Below are positions 1 through 7,517 of a DNA stretch of 20,567 nt, piece by piece (the first letter of the stretch is position 1; every line of letters starts with the position of its first letter). A model generated the notes under the pieces. That model was not told the DNA's origin. It searched no databases and saw only the letters and a list, made by a program, of their open reading frames with translations. Source of the stretch: UBA6624 sp964343345 [NCBI: uncultured bacterium] (lineage in GTDB: Bacteria > UBP7 > UBA6624); assembly GCA_964343345.1 (NCBI GenBank), contig CAYFJE010000011.1, positions 1 through 20,567 on the forward strand, written 5' to 3'. Both the position numbers and the translations under genes were made by a program.

Positions 1-2
1 TT

Positions 3-1241
3 CTAAGAAAACCTTGGTTTCGAACCGGATTGTTTTTATTTTCTTGCTTGTTTCTCGGAGTTCTTATTGAGGGTTACCAAGATGATTCAGGAAATATACA
101 TGATCCTCTAGTTTCTTTTGAAGGGGCTTCGTATGTAGAAGAGGCTTGGGGTGTTATTGAAAAAAGGTATTTTGAGGATATAAGCCTTGAAAAAAGCCAA
201 GAAATTTCAGAAGGTGCTATTGCAGGCATGATGTCTTCTTTTGATAGATATAGCCGATTTGTTCCTCCTGTGAAATCCCAAATACAGTGGGAAAATACAG
301 AGGGTACTTTTGGAGGTATCGGGGTGACGATTGCACCCTATGGAAAATTCTTGCAAGTTGTTGCTGTAGTTAGAGACGGTCCTGCTTACAAATCAGAGAT
401 AAAGAATGGTGACATTATTATTTCCGCTGATGGAGTTTCTTTCGAATCTTTAAATGGTTACGAAGAGGCAGTTTCTTTAGTTAGAGGGCCAATTGGAGAA
501 GTCGTTGAGTTGGAGATTATAGACTCAACGACAGCTGAAACTATAAACATTTCTGTTGTTAGAGAAATTGTTGTTGTCCCTTCTGTGGGAGATATCGAAA
601 AGATTAATGAAAAAACATACATGATTCAACTTCTACAGTTTAACAAAAATACTCCAAGTCTGCTTAAAAAAGAGATTCAAGTTTTACTTAATAACGGTAT
701 TGAGAATTTGATATTGGACTTGAGGGGAAATCCTGGTGGAGAGCTTTATTCTTGCTTGGAGATAGTAGATATGTTTTTAAAAGATGGTGTTATAGTCAAA
801 ATTAAATTCAAAGAAGAGGAAAAAGTTTTTTCGGCGAAAAAAGGAGGGATTGCTGAAAGTGTAAATCTTGTTGTCATTGTTGATGAGTATAGTGCTTCTG
901 CCAGTGAGATATTTGCCGGAGCGATACAAGATCATGACAGAGGCTTGGTAATAGGAAATACAACATTTGGAAAAGGTTTAGTCCAGCATGGTGAGACTTT
1001 AAAAAATGGAGGATCGATAATCATTACAACAGCTGTTTATCTGACTCCAAACGGGCATCAAGTTAATGGAAATGGTATTACCCCTGATTTGAAAATTGAA
1101 ACTTCTGATGATAAAGATATTCTGGTTCTTTTGGATGAAATAGAGAAACTTCAGAATGAAATATCTATCTTAAGGTCGAGCATTAGAGATAGGATAGGTG
1201 ATTTAATGCTCGAAAGAGCTATTGAGGAAATTAAAAAATGA
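3..1241 (+). CDS. C-terminal processing serine protease (S41A, CtpA/Prc type), 5' end cut by window
   Basis: Periplasmic serine protease that trims or degrades envelope proteins from their C-termini. The frame is open to the left edge. The first possible start, TTG at 30, falls inside a basic-then-hydrophobic stretch (K-P-W-F-R before the hydrophobic run) that looks like a signal anchor, so the true start is probably upstream and the gene is partial. A PDZ domain lies at about 285-530, with a GIGV carboxylate-binding loop near 320. The S41 core follows. The catalytic Ser is the third residue of S-A-S-A-S-E-I (codon 897), with the general-base Lys in F-G-K-G (codon 972) and Gln four residues later. 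The Ser-to-Lys spacing of 25 matches CtpB-type enzymes, and a helical C-terminal tail follows. Its stop overlaps the sdhC start (ATGA), so it is probably co-transcribed and translationally coupled with complex II. The family is certain; the substrate is unknown. Confidence 0.93.
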   Translation, partial: LRKPWFRTGLFLFSCLFLGVLIEGYQDDSGNIHDPLVSFEGASYVEEAWGVIEKRYFEDISLEKSQEISEGAIAGMMSSFDRYSRFVPPVKSQIQWENTEGTFGGIGVTIAPYGKFLQVVAVVRDGPAYKSEIKNGDIIISADGVSFESLNGYEEAVSLVRGPIGEVVELEIIDSTTAETINISVVREIVVVPSVGDIEKINEKTYMIQLLQFNKNTPSLLKKEIQVLLNNGIENLILDLRGNPGGELYSCLEIVDMFLKDGVIVKIKFKEEEKVFSAKKGGIAESVNLVVIVDEYSASASEIFAGAIQDHDRGLVIGNTTFGKGLVQHGETLKNGGSIIITTAVYLTPNGHQVNGNGITPDLKIETSDDKDILVLLDEIEKLQNEISILRSSIRDRIGDLMLERAIEEIKK

Positions 1242-1603
1242 AATATTCAATAAAAGAAGGAATGCTTTCTTGGCTGCTTCACAGGCTAACTGGTATTGGA
1301 ATTTTTGTATTTTTGATAATCCATGTTATGGGTGCAATTTATTTAAAGATTGGTCCTGAAGAATGGAATCATCACGTTGCTTTATTTAACACTCCTTTTT
1401 TCAGGGTTGCTGAAGTAGGGCTTATGGGAGCTCTTTTATGGCATGGCCTTAATGGTTTAAGAATAATAATTATAGATTTTTCTGGAATAAGAACAAATCA
1501 TTTTGCTAAGTTCTTGTTTTGGATTATTGTTTTTCTTACGATAATACTTTTAATCCCCGGGACATATTTGTTGATAAAGCCTTTATTTGAGGGGTCAGTT
1601 TAA
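1238..1603 (+). CDS. sdhC: Succinate dehydrogenase cytochrome b subunit SdhC
   Basis: Membrane anchor subunit of respiratory complex II, which passes electrons from succinate through the iron-sulfur subunit to quinone. At 121 residues it is of the short anchor type. The N-terminus has the signature S11-x3-H15-R16-x-T-G, which in the family helps form the quinone site. Three membrane segments are visible at about 17-36, 56-77 and 90-113. H69 in the W-H-G-L-N-G-L-R motif is the expected axial ligand of heme b. ATG at 1238 overlaps the protease stop by four bases; the stop at 1601-1603 shares one base with the sdhD start. The order C-D-A-B is classical. The sequence is visibly related to the following SdhD, including the H-G-x-N-G motif. 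Confidence 0.95.
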   Translation: MKYSIKEGMLSWLLHRLTGIGIFVFLIIHVMGAIYLKIGPEEWNHHVALFNTPFFRVAEVGLMGALLWHGLNGLRIIIIDFSGIRTNHFAKFLFWIIVFLTIILLIPGTYLLIKPLFEGSV

Positions 1604-2013
1604 TGAGTTATAAAAAAGTTCCAGGAACATTTGCATGGTGGTTTCAAAGGATTTCGGGCTCTTTTCTAATAATTTTGATTTTTATACATTTCATTGATGT
1701 TCATTTCATTATGGGTGTCGAGAATTTGGAATTTGATGCTGTCTCTGAAAAATGGAATAAGCCTATATGGAGAATAATGGATGCATTAATGCTTGTGTTT
1801 GGAATGATTCATGGGGCTAATGGTATTGAATCTATTTTGTATGATTTTAAAAAAATAAGAAAATATGAAAAATATTGGGTTTTTTCCCTAAGAGCAGTAG
1901 CTCTTGTTACTATAGTTTTGGGATCATGGGTAATATTAACTTTTTCTCCTTCAGAATCCCATAAAAATGAATCTTCAATTCCTGTTCCCGCTGCTGAGGA
2001 GTATCATGAATAA
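1603..2013 (+). CDS. sdhD: Succinate dehydrogenase membrane anchor subunit SdhD
   Basis: Second membrane anchor of complex II, 136 residues, with three membrane segments (about 19-38, 58-78 and 92-113). W-W-F-Q-R-I-S-G near residue 12 corresponds to the S-W-L-L-H-R-L-T-G motif of SdhC. H70 in I-H-G-A-N-G-I is the likely second heme b ligand, so one heme would be held by one His from each subunit. The L-Y-D-F that follows matches the Tyr/Asp quinone-site region (Y80, D81). The hydrophilic C-terminal tail (about residue 115 onward, rich in E, S and P) should lie outside the membrane. The gene overlaps sdhC by one base and sdhA by eight bases when sdhA is started at 2006. Confidence 0.93.
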   Translation: MSYKKVPGTFAWWFQRISGSFLIILIFIHFIDVHFIMGVENLEFDAVSEKWNKPIWRIMDALMLVFGMIHGANGIESILYDFKKIRKYEKYWVFSLRAVALVTIVLGSWVILTFSPSESHKNESSIPVPAAEEYHE

Positions 2014-3736
2014 GCATCAATACGATGTTATCGTGATCGGTGCAGGCGGTGCTGGCCTTTCTGCTGTTGCTGCAATTCCAAAAGGTTTAAAGGTGGCTGT
2101 TTTGTCGAAATTGTTCCCTTTCAGAAGTCATACTGGCGCAGCTCAAGGTGGAATTTCTGCTGCTCTTGGTAATCTTGAGGAGGACAATCCACTTTGGCAT
2201 GCCTATGACACTGTTAAAGGAAGTGACTATCTTGGAGATCAGGATGCAATTGTTCAAATGTGTAATGATGCACCTGATGCTATTTTTGATCTAGAGAGAA
2301 AAGGTTTGCCTTTTTCTAGGTTGGATAATGGAAAAATCTCTCAAAGGCCTTTTGGTGGACATACAAAACATTGGGGAGAGTCCCCAGTAAGAAGAGCTTG
2401 TCATTCTGCAGATAGAACTGGACACATGATCCTTCACACTCTTTATCAACAGGCTTTAAGAAGAGAAACTAATTTTTTTGACGAATTTCAGGTCGTTGAA
2501 ATAATAACCAAAGAAGATTCTTGCTGTGGTGTTGTCGCTGTAAAACTTTCAACTGGAGAAAGACATATTTTTCATTCAAAGTCGGTTATTCTTGCAACAG
2601 GTGGTTATGGAAGGTGTTTCAAGGTTACAAGCAATGCACTTTCTTTAACTGGGGATGGCATGGCAATATGTTATCAAAAAGGAATACCTTTGCAGGATAT
2701 GGAATTTGTTCAATTCCATCCAACAGGATTGCACCCTCTCGGGATACTTATAACTGAAGGGGCTAGGGGTGAAGGTGGAATCTTAATTAATTCATCTGGC
2801 GAAAGATTTATGGAAAGATATGCTCCTTCAATCAAAGATTTGGCACCAAGAGATATAGTTAGCAGGTCTATTTATGAAGAAATAAAAGCTGGAAGAGGAA
2901 TAGGTGGAAAGGATTTTGTTCATCTTGATTTAACACATCTTGGTAGAGGGTTATTGGATAAGAAACTTCCGGATGTGACAGGTTTTGCAAGAACTTATTT
3001 AAACATCGAACCATCTAGAGAGCCTATCCCAGTTAAGCCAACAACACATTATGCGATGGGAGGAATACCAACAGACATTGATGGAAGGGTTCTTTTAGAT
3101 TCAAAAGGAAGTGTTATGGATGGACTCTTCGCATGTGGAGAATGTGCATGTGTTTCTGTCCATGGGGCTAACAGACTCGGAACAAATTCTCTTTTAGATC
3201 TTGTGGTTTTTGGTAAAAGAGCTGGACAAAAAGCATCTTTGTATGCTGATTCAATGAAACTTTCTGAGCTTCCAAGTGATTCTGGGGAAAGTTCAGAGTC
3301 TTTACTTCAGGGCATAAGGGGAAATAGTAGAGGTCCAAAAGTTTACGAAATAAGAAATAAGATGCAAGAGATAATGATGGATTACTGTTCTGTTTTCAGG
3401 AACAAGAAAGGTATGGAGAAATGCGTTTCTTTGCTTGCTGAATTAAAGGATGATTTTAAGAAGATTACAATTTCGGATAAATCTAATTTTTACAATTATG
3501 AAATGATGGCTGCTTTTGAATTGTCTTGTATGCTTGATGTTAGTGAGGCAACATTGCATGGAGCGTTGATAAGAAAAGAAAGTAGAGGGGCTCATAGTAG
3601 GGAAGACTACCCTGAAAGAGACGATAAAAATTGGCTCAAACATAGTTTGTGTTATAAAAACAAAAATGAAAATCCGAGATTTGATTTTAAATCTGTTGAT
3701 CTTGGAAAATTCGAGGTTAAGGAAAGGGTTTATTAA
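2006..3736 (+). CDS. sdhA: Succinate dehydrogenase flavoprotein subunit SdhA
   Basis: Catalytic subunit of complex II that oxidises succinate to fumarate in the TCA cycle at the inner face of the membrane; 576 residues (E. coli 588). The N-terminal FAD-binding G-A-G-G-A-G is at 12-17. H42 in R-S-H-T-G-A-A-Q-G-G is the expected covalent FAD attachment. Substrate residues are in place: H238 (F-H-P-T-G), the proton-shuttle R282 (A-P-R-D), H348 (T-H-Y-A-M-G-G) and R390 (H-G-A-N-R-L-G). These align with H242, R286, H354 and R399 of E. coli. The C-terminus has the typical R-G-A-H-S-R-E-D-Y-P-E-R-D-D-K-N-W motif. I start it at ATG 2006 because a strong GAGGAG lies just upstream and the protein then begins as the family does; the in-frame ATG at 1967 would add 13 residues from within sdhD. 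It directly abuts sdhB. Confidence 0.97.
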   Translation: MNKHQYDVIVIGAGGAGLSAVAAIPKGLKVAVLSKLFPFRSHTGAAQGGISAALGNLEEDNPLWHAYDTVKGSDYLGDQDAIVQMCNDAPDAIFDLERKGLPFSRLDNGKISQRPFGGHTKHWGESPVRRACHSADRTGHMILHTLYQQALRRETNFFDEFQVVEIITKEDSCCGVVAVKLSTGERHIFHSKSVILATGGYGRCFKVTSNALSLTGDGMAICYQKGIPLQDMEFVQFHPTGLHPLGILITEGARGEGGILINSSGERFMERYAPSIKDLAPRDIVSRSIYEEIKAGRGIGGKDFVHLDLTHLGRGLLDKKLPDVTGFARTYLNIEPSREPIPVKPTTHYAMGGIPTDIDGRVLLDSKGSVMDGLFACGECACVSVHGANRLGTNSLLDLVVFGKRAGQKASLYADSMKLSELPSDSGESSESLLQGIRGNSRGPKVYEIRNKMQEIMMDYCSVFRNKKGMEKCVSLLAELKDDFKKITISDKSNFYNYEMMAAFELSCMLDVSEATLHGALIRKESRGAHSREDYPERDDKNWLKHSLCYKNKNENPRFDFKSVDLGKFEVKERVY

Positions 3737-4492
3737 ATGTTAAGGATTTTTAGAATACAAAGATTTCACCCTGAAAAAAAGCCAAAATCTTGGGTGGATG
3801 AATACACCATTGATGTAGATGAGAACGACAAGATTCTCGATGTCCTTTTGAAGATAAGAGATGAGATTGATACAACTCTTGGTTTTAGGTCTTCTTGTGC
3901 TCATGGAGTTTGTGGAAGTGATGGGATGATGATTGATGGTATAAACAGGCTTGCATGTCAGACTTTTGTTGCTGATGTTCCTGGGAAAAAGCCAATCAAC
4001 ATTGCTCCTTTGAAAGGAGTCCCTGTGGAAAAGGATTTGATTGTAGAAATGGATCCGTTGTTAGACAAAGTCAAATCTGTTAATCCGTGGGTCGTAGCAA
4101 AAGAACACAATTCTGGAGAAAAAGAACTTTTGATGTCTCCTGAGGATTTTGAAAAAATAGAAGATATGACAAAATGTATCTGGTGTTCTTGTTGCACGAC
4201 ATCCTGTCCGTCTCTTTGGTCTGATTCTGATTACTTGGGTCCTCAGGCTTTAGTAATGGCGGCAAGGTTTATTTTGGATAGCAGAAATGAAGAGGCTGAA
4301 AAAATAATAGAAAAAGTGGGTGGGCATGATGGTGTTTTTAGATGTCATACGATTGGAAACTGTACTGATGCATGTCCTAGAGATATAGATGTTACGGGAG
4401 CTATAGCTGCAGTTAAGAAAGTTATTTTGCAAGGTATTGAAAAAGATGAAAAGAATGGCACTATAATCTGGGAACAAGATGAAGAAAAGTAA
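3737..4492 (+). CDS. sdhB: Succinate dehydrogenase iron-sulfur subunit SdhB
   Basis: Iron-sulfur subunit that relays electrons from FAD in SdhA to quinone at the SdhCD anchors; 251 residues. The ferredoxin-like N-terminal domain holds the [2Fe-2S] ligands C54, C59, D62 and C74. As in E. coli SdhB, the third ligand is Asp (C-G-S-D-G). The C-terminal domain has C147-x2-C150-x2-C153-x3-C157-P and C203-x5-C209-x3-C213-P, the standard ligands for the [4Fe-4S] and [3Fe-4S] clusters. The ATG follows the sdhA stop with no spacer. The last 14 bases overlap the start of the next gene, so the operon probably continues. All ligands are present, so the complex should be functional. Confidence 0.97.
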   Translation: MLRIFRIQRFHPEKKPKSWVDEYTIDVDENDKILDVLLKIRDEIDTTLGFRSSCAHGVCGSDGMMIDGINRLACQTFVADVPGKKPINIAPLKGVPVEKDLIVEMDPLLDKVKSVNPWVVAKEHNSGEKELLMSPEDFEKIEDMTKCIWCSCCTTSCPSLWSDSDYLGPQALVMAARFILDSRNEEAEKIIEKVGGHDGVFRCHTIGNCTDACPRDIDVTGAIAAVKKVILQGIEKDEKNGTIIWEQDEEK

Positions 4493-5627
4493 TAAATCAA
4501 ATCTCCTTTTTTTAGTCCTTTGTGTACTTGGATATTTTCTTGTTATCTCTCCTGAAGCTCAAGGTTCAATTTTTTCAAACAAGAAAAATGTAACAAGTGT
4601 ATTTCCAGATGACGGTTTAGATTTGATTTTGGATGTAGAGGATTCTGAAAAAAATTGGGATTGGGGTTTGTCGATTGGATTTGGTCCTATCGGAGATCAA
4701 CAGGATCTTCTTGTCGACATGAATGTTTCAGCCAATTTTTTGACAAAAATTACAAGAGACGAAGATGATTTTCAGTTTGCCATTTTTGTTGAAGATTCAA
4801 ATATTGAAGTAAATTTTGAAGACAATCAGACTTCAGAACCTGTTGATGCTCTTTCTTTGGGAAGAATGTTTGGCTATCCGATTGATGAAACTTTAGAAAT
4901 GTTCAATGGTTATTTGGGAACAGCACTTTTAGATAAAAAAGGTGCACTTCTAACATTTGATATAGGTAATGAAAATGAAAAAAAATTAGGGGAAAGCGAA
5001 TATCTCTATTGGGTTGATTACAGGGATAAAATTGAATCTAGCAGATATGAAATGTTAGGTTCAGGTGTTGAAGATGTGGTTCCTTGGATTTTTGGGTATA
5101 TTCCTTTAGAAAAGATACATTCAGGTTATTCAAAAGAATGGAGTACAAAAAATATTATCAAGGTTATGGATTTTTGGTACAACGAAGAGAAAAAATGGAA
5201 TGAAGATGCTCCTTCTGAAGATGATTATTTCTATATGAGTGAATTTCTTCAGGCTATGATTCCTGAGATGGCCTTGACACAAACTTTCTCTACAGTTAAA
5301 GGTTCTAACCTTGTTTTTTCTTTAGATGCTTTTGGTTCTTTAACTTTAGAAGATATATGTCTTGGAATGGGGAGAATGAAAGAGTTTGAGGAAGATTTTT
5401 CAATAGAAGATCAAATTTTGCTAGAAGACAATTGTTCTTCTTATGATATGGAGATGGTTTTGTCTGGAACAGGAGAGGTTGTTATAAATAGCAAGAATGG
5501 AATGCTTGTTTCAAGGGCGATGGATTTAAAATTTGAAATGAAAGGCTATCTTCCTGGTGACATGTCTCCCTCTGGATTTCCTATTAAATTAGATTTCCCT
5601 CTTTTCATTTCTGAAACATTAAATTGA
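4479..5627 (+). CDS. Exported acidic protein of unknown function
   Basis: I do not recognise this 382-residue protein. It has a clear export signal (K-K near the N-terminus, then a hydrophobic run at about 8-26, ending near E-A-Q-G-S). There is no lipobox and no second membrane segment, so it is probably periplasmic or secreted. The mature part is rich in Asp and Glu, with alternating hydrophobic segments suggesting beta structure. Two Cys in the last third (C-L-G-M-G and D-N-C-S-S) could pair in the periplasm. The C-terminal part (G-T-G-E-V-V-I-N-S-K-N-G-M-L-V-S) resembles the repeat seen in some lipocalin-like or DUF6263-like exported proteins, but this is only a weak impression. It overlaps sdhB by 14 bases and the following ABC ATPase by four. 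It may therefore be the exported partner of that transporter, or simply a passenger in the operon. Confidence 0.8.
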   Translation: MKKSNKSNLLFLVLCVLGYFLVISPEAQGSIFSNKKNVTSVFPDDGLDLILDVEDSEKNWDWGLSIGFGPIGDQQDLLVDMNVSANFLTKITRDEDDFQFAIFVEDSNIEVNFEDNQTSEPVDALSLGRMFGYPIDETLEMFNGYLGTALLDKKGALLTFDIGNENEKKLGESEYLYWVDYRDKIESSRYEMLGSGVEDVVPWIFGYIPLEKIHSGYSKEWSTKNIIKVMDFWYNEEKKWNEDAPSEDDYFYMSEFLQAMIPEMALTQTFSTVKGSNLVFSLDAFGSLTLEDICLGMGRMKEFEEDFSIEDQILLEDNCSSYDMEMVLSGTGEVVINSKNGMLVSRAMDLKFEMKGYLPGDMSPSGFPIKLDFPLFISETLN

Positions 5628-6523
5628 CAAACCAAGGAAACCTAAGTCCGATATGTGTAAAAAATGCACTTCGTCATTTTGGAAAAATAAAAGCTCTCGA
5701 TGATTTTTCCTTAACTGTTAGCCCAGGCGAATTTGTTGGTCTTATTGGCCCTAATGGTGCTGGAAAAAGCACCTTGATAGGATCGTTGTTGGACCTCGTT
5801 AATCTTCAAGCTGGAGAGGCTAGGGTTTTTGGTCATGCTCCCGGAAAAAAAGAAGGGAAAGAAAGAGTCGGGTATTTACCAGAATTTTTCTTTTGTCCCG
5901 ATTATCTTACGCCCAGGTCTTATTTGAAAGAGATTGGGAGCTTGCATGGGATGGATTCAAAACAGGTTCTCGATGCTTCAAAAAATTTAACTGCTTTATT
6001 GGGATTGAATGCTCATATGGATAGGCTTGCGGGAAAACTTTCAAAAGGCCTCTTGAGGAGAGTGGGGATTGTTAGAAGCCTTTTTCACAATCCTGATTTG
6101 CTTATTTTTGATGAACCTGCATGGGGTTTAGACCCTTTCGGAAGAAAAGCGCTGAATAAGATTTTGCTTGATTTAAAAAAGCAAGGAAAAACACTTTTGT
6201 TGTGCAGTCATAATATGGAGATGGTTGAAAGTATTTGTGACAGATTTGTTTTTATTGAGGGCGGAAAAATTAAAGGAGAAGGTAGCAATCAGGATTTATC
6301 GGTTGAGGATGAGATAAAAATAGTTTACAAAAACAAAGAGAAAGTCATTTCAAAAAGCAAAAAATCAAACGATTGTTGGGTTGTGTTGGTAAAAGAGGCA
6401 GAGAGGGAGGAACAAATTAGAAAATTAATTGATTCGGGTTCAAAAATAATAGAAGTTTCAGAAAGTCGAACCGATTTGATTGACTGGGTTGTTTCAAAAA
6501 TTGAGGAACAAGATTCAAAATGA
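5624..6523 (+). CDS. ABC transporter ATP-binding protein
   Basis: ATPase of a two-component ABC transporter; 299 residues. Visible motifs: Walker A G-P-N-G-A-G-K-S-T (42-50); Y-L-P-E at 84-87 where the Q-loop lies; signature L-S-K-G-L (139-143), the variant form common in CcmA/NatA-like multidrug or lantibiotic-export ATPases; Walker B with D-E-P-A-W-G-L-D-P (163-171); and H-loop His196. About 75 residues at the C-terminus (from about 225) form an extra domain of unknown role. The only plausible start is TTG at 5624, overlapping the upstream stop as TTGA, with no good ribosome-binding site. It is therefore probably translated by coupling to the preceding gene. The next gene encodes the membrane partner and overlaps it by four bases. 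The substrate cannot be inferred. Confidence 0.93.
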   Translation: MTNQGNLSPICVKNALRHFGKIKALDDFSLTVSPGEFVGLIGPNGAGKSTLIGSLLDLVNLQAGEARVFGHAPGKKEGKERVGYLPEFFFCPDYLTPRSYLKEIGSLHGMDSKQVLDASKNLTALLGLNAHMDRLAGKLSKGLLRRVGIVRSLFHNPDLLIFDEPAWGLDPFGRKALNKILLDLKKQGKTLLLCSHNMEMVESICDRFVFIEGGKIKGEGSNQDLSVEDEIKIVYKNKEKVISKSKKSNDCWVVLVKEAEREEQIRKLIDSGSKIIEVSESRTDLIDWVVSKIEEQDSK

Positions 6524-7362
6524 AGTTTAAAAACATACTTACGATTGGGAGAATGACTTTTCAGTCTGTTGTGGGGAACAGGAGAGCTCTCAAAATGGTT
6601 TTTATAGGAGCTCTTCTTTTTGGCCTTTCAACTTATGCCTTATCGAAGAGCCAAGATGCAACAGTTGTTACATTCACTTGGACGGGAATAGGTTTCTTGT
6701 TCCTTGTCATTTCTTATCAAGCAGCTGATTTACTCAGAGAGGATTTGAGGAAAAAGACACTTATGCCGATTATTACAGCTCCGATAAGCAGGCTTGAATA
6801 CAGTTTGGGAAGATTTTTTGGACTTTTCGTTCCAGGATGGACCGTACTTTCAGGACTTTATTGGCTTTTGTTCGAGTATGGTGTTGTTAGGACTGAGGGT
6901 TATGAAATTATTAAGAACGTTGCTTTTTTGAGTCGTCAGCTTCCAGAATTTGATATCCCTCTCGGCCTTCCAGCTGCAAAGGAGCTTGCGACTGTTTTCT
7001 GGACACTTCTTTCATCTTTCATGTTTGTCGTGATGTCAGCCCTTTATTTTCTTTCTGCAAAATTCAATCAAAAGGCAGCAATCGCTTTGGCTTTTTGCTG
7101 TTGGCCTCTCGTAAATTGGTTTTTGAGACTTCCTATAGAAGTTGAGAATGAGGTTTTTACAGCCATGGTTACGATGGGGGGTTTGAAGGAAGGGTGGCCT
7201 GCTTTGCCTACGATGTTACTTTGGTTCCCAATAATTGTTTCTGGTGAAGATGCAATAGAGATTGCTTCAATTTATGCAATCCAGTCAGTAATCTGGTCTA
7301 TTCTGTTTATATTCTTGGGATGCAGGTTGTTCAAGAATATCGACCTTTCAAGACCTCAATAG
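6520..7362 (+). CDS. ABC-2-like transporter permease
   Basis: Integral membrane protein of 280 residues with about six hydrophobic segments: about 25-43, 48-70, 101-119, 153-178, 186-205 and 227-273, the last possibly two helices. It has a short basic N-terminus, as in ABC-2 permeases. There are no catalytic motifs; the role rests on topology, size and its position directly after the ATPase, which it overlaps as ATGA. The conserved-looking segment D-L-L-R-E-D-L-R-K-K-T-L-M-P-I-I-T-A-P after helix 2 is the kind of coupling loop that meets the ATPase in such exporters. It is the last gene of the plus-strand run. Its TAG ends seven bases from the stop of the convergent small gene on the other strand. 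Confidence 0.82.
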   Translation: MKFKNILTIGRMTFQSVVGNRRALKMVFIGALLFGLSTYALSKSQDATVVTFTWTGIGFLFLVISYQAADLLREDLRKKTLMPIITAPISRLEYSLGRFFGLFVPGWTVLSGLYWLLFEYGVVRTEGYEIIKNVAFLSRQLPEFDIPLGLPAAKELATVFWTLLSSFMFVVMSALYFLSAKFNQKAAIALAFCCWPLVNWFLRLPIEVENEVFTAMVTMGGLKEGWPALPTMLLWFPIIVSGEDAIEIASIYAIQSVIWSILFIFLGCRLFKNIDLSRPQ

Positions 7363-7368
7363 TTTTTT

Positions 7369-7512
7369 TTACTTTGTTTTTCTAAGAGCTATAGTTAAAT
7401 ACCCTATACCAATTCCAAAAAACAATGCACTTATAAGGTTTCCTGTAGCAAAACCTATTCCTAAACCTATACAGACACAAGCTGTAACCAAATAGTCTTG
7501 TTGTTTTTCCAT
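7369..7512 (-). CDS. 47-residue glycine-zipper membrane miniprotein
   Basis: A small open frame, begun by ATG at 7512 and ended by TAA at 7369. The N-terminus is charged (M-E-K-Q-Q-D-Y). Two hydrophobic helices rich in spaced Gly follow (V-C-I-G-L-G-I-G-F-A-T-G and L-F-F-G-I-G-I-G-Y), ending in a basic R-K-T-K tail. This is a typical two-helix hairpin with glycine-zipper packing and the basic end on the cytosolic side. It starts five bases after the tricorn-like protease stop, so it would be read on the same transcript. The ribosome-binding site is weak (an AAGGA about 15 bases upstream). It would fill almost the entire gap between two large genes in a genome that leaves almost no gaps, which argues that it is real. 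No function can be assigned. Confidence 0.62.
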   Translation of the reverse strand: MEKQQDYLVTACVCIGLGIGFATGNLISALFFGIGIGYLTIALRKTK

Positions 7513-7517
7513 GTCCG

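Noticed and set aside
1967-2005. Longer sdhA start adding 13 residues
   Set aside because: The added residues lie in sdhD, have no good ribosome-binding site, and the family begins just before the Rossmann motif; ATG 2006 has a strong GAGGAG.
7343-7357. GACCT repeat (GACCTTTCAAGACCT) near the permease end as a terminator
   Set aside because: It is a short direct repeat, not a stem, and the T-run after it has no hairpin before it.
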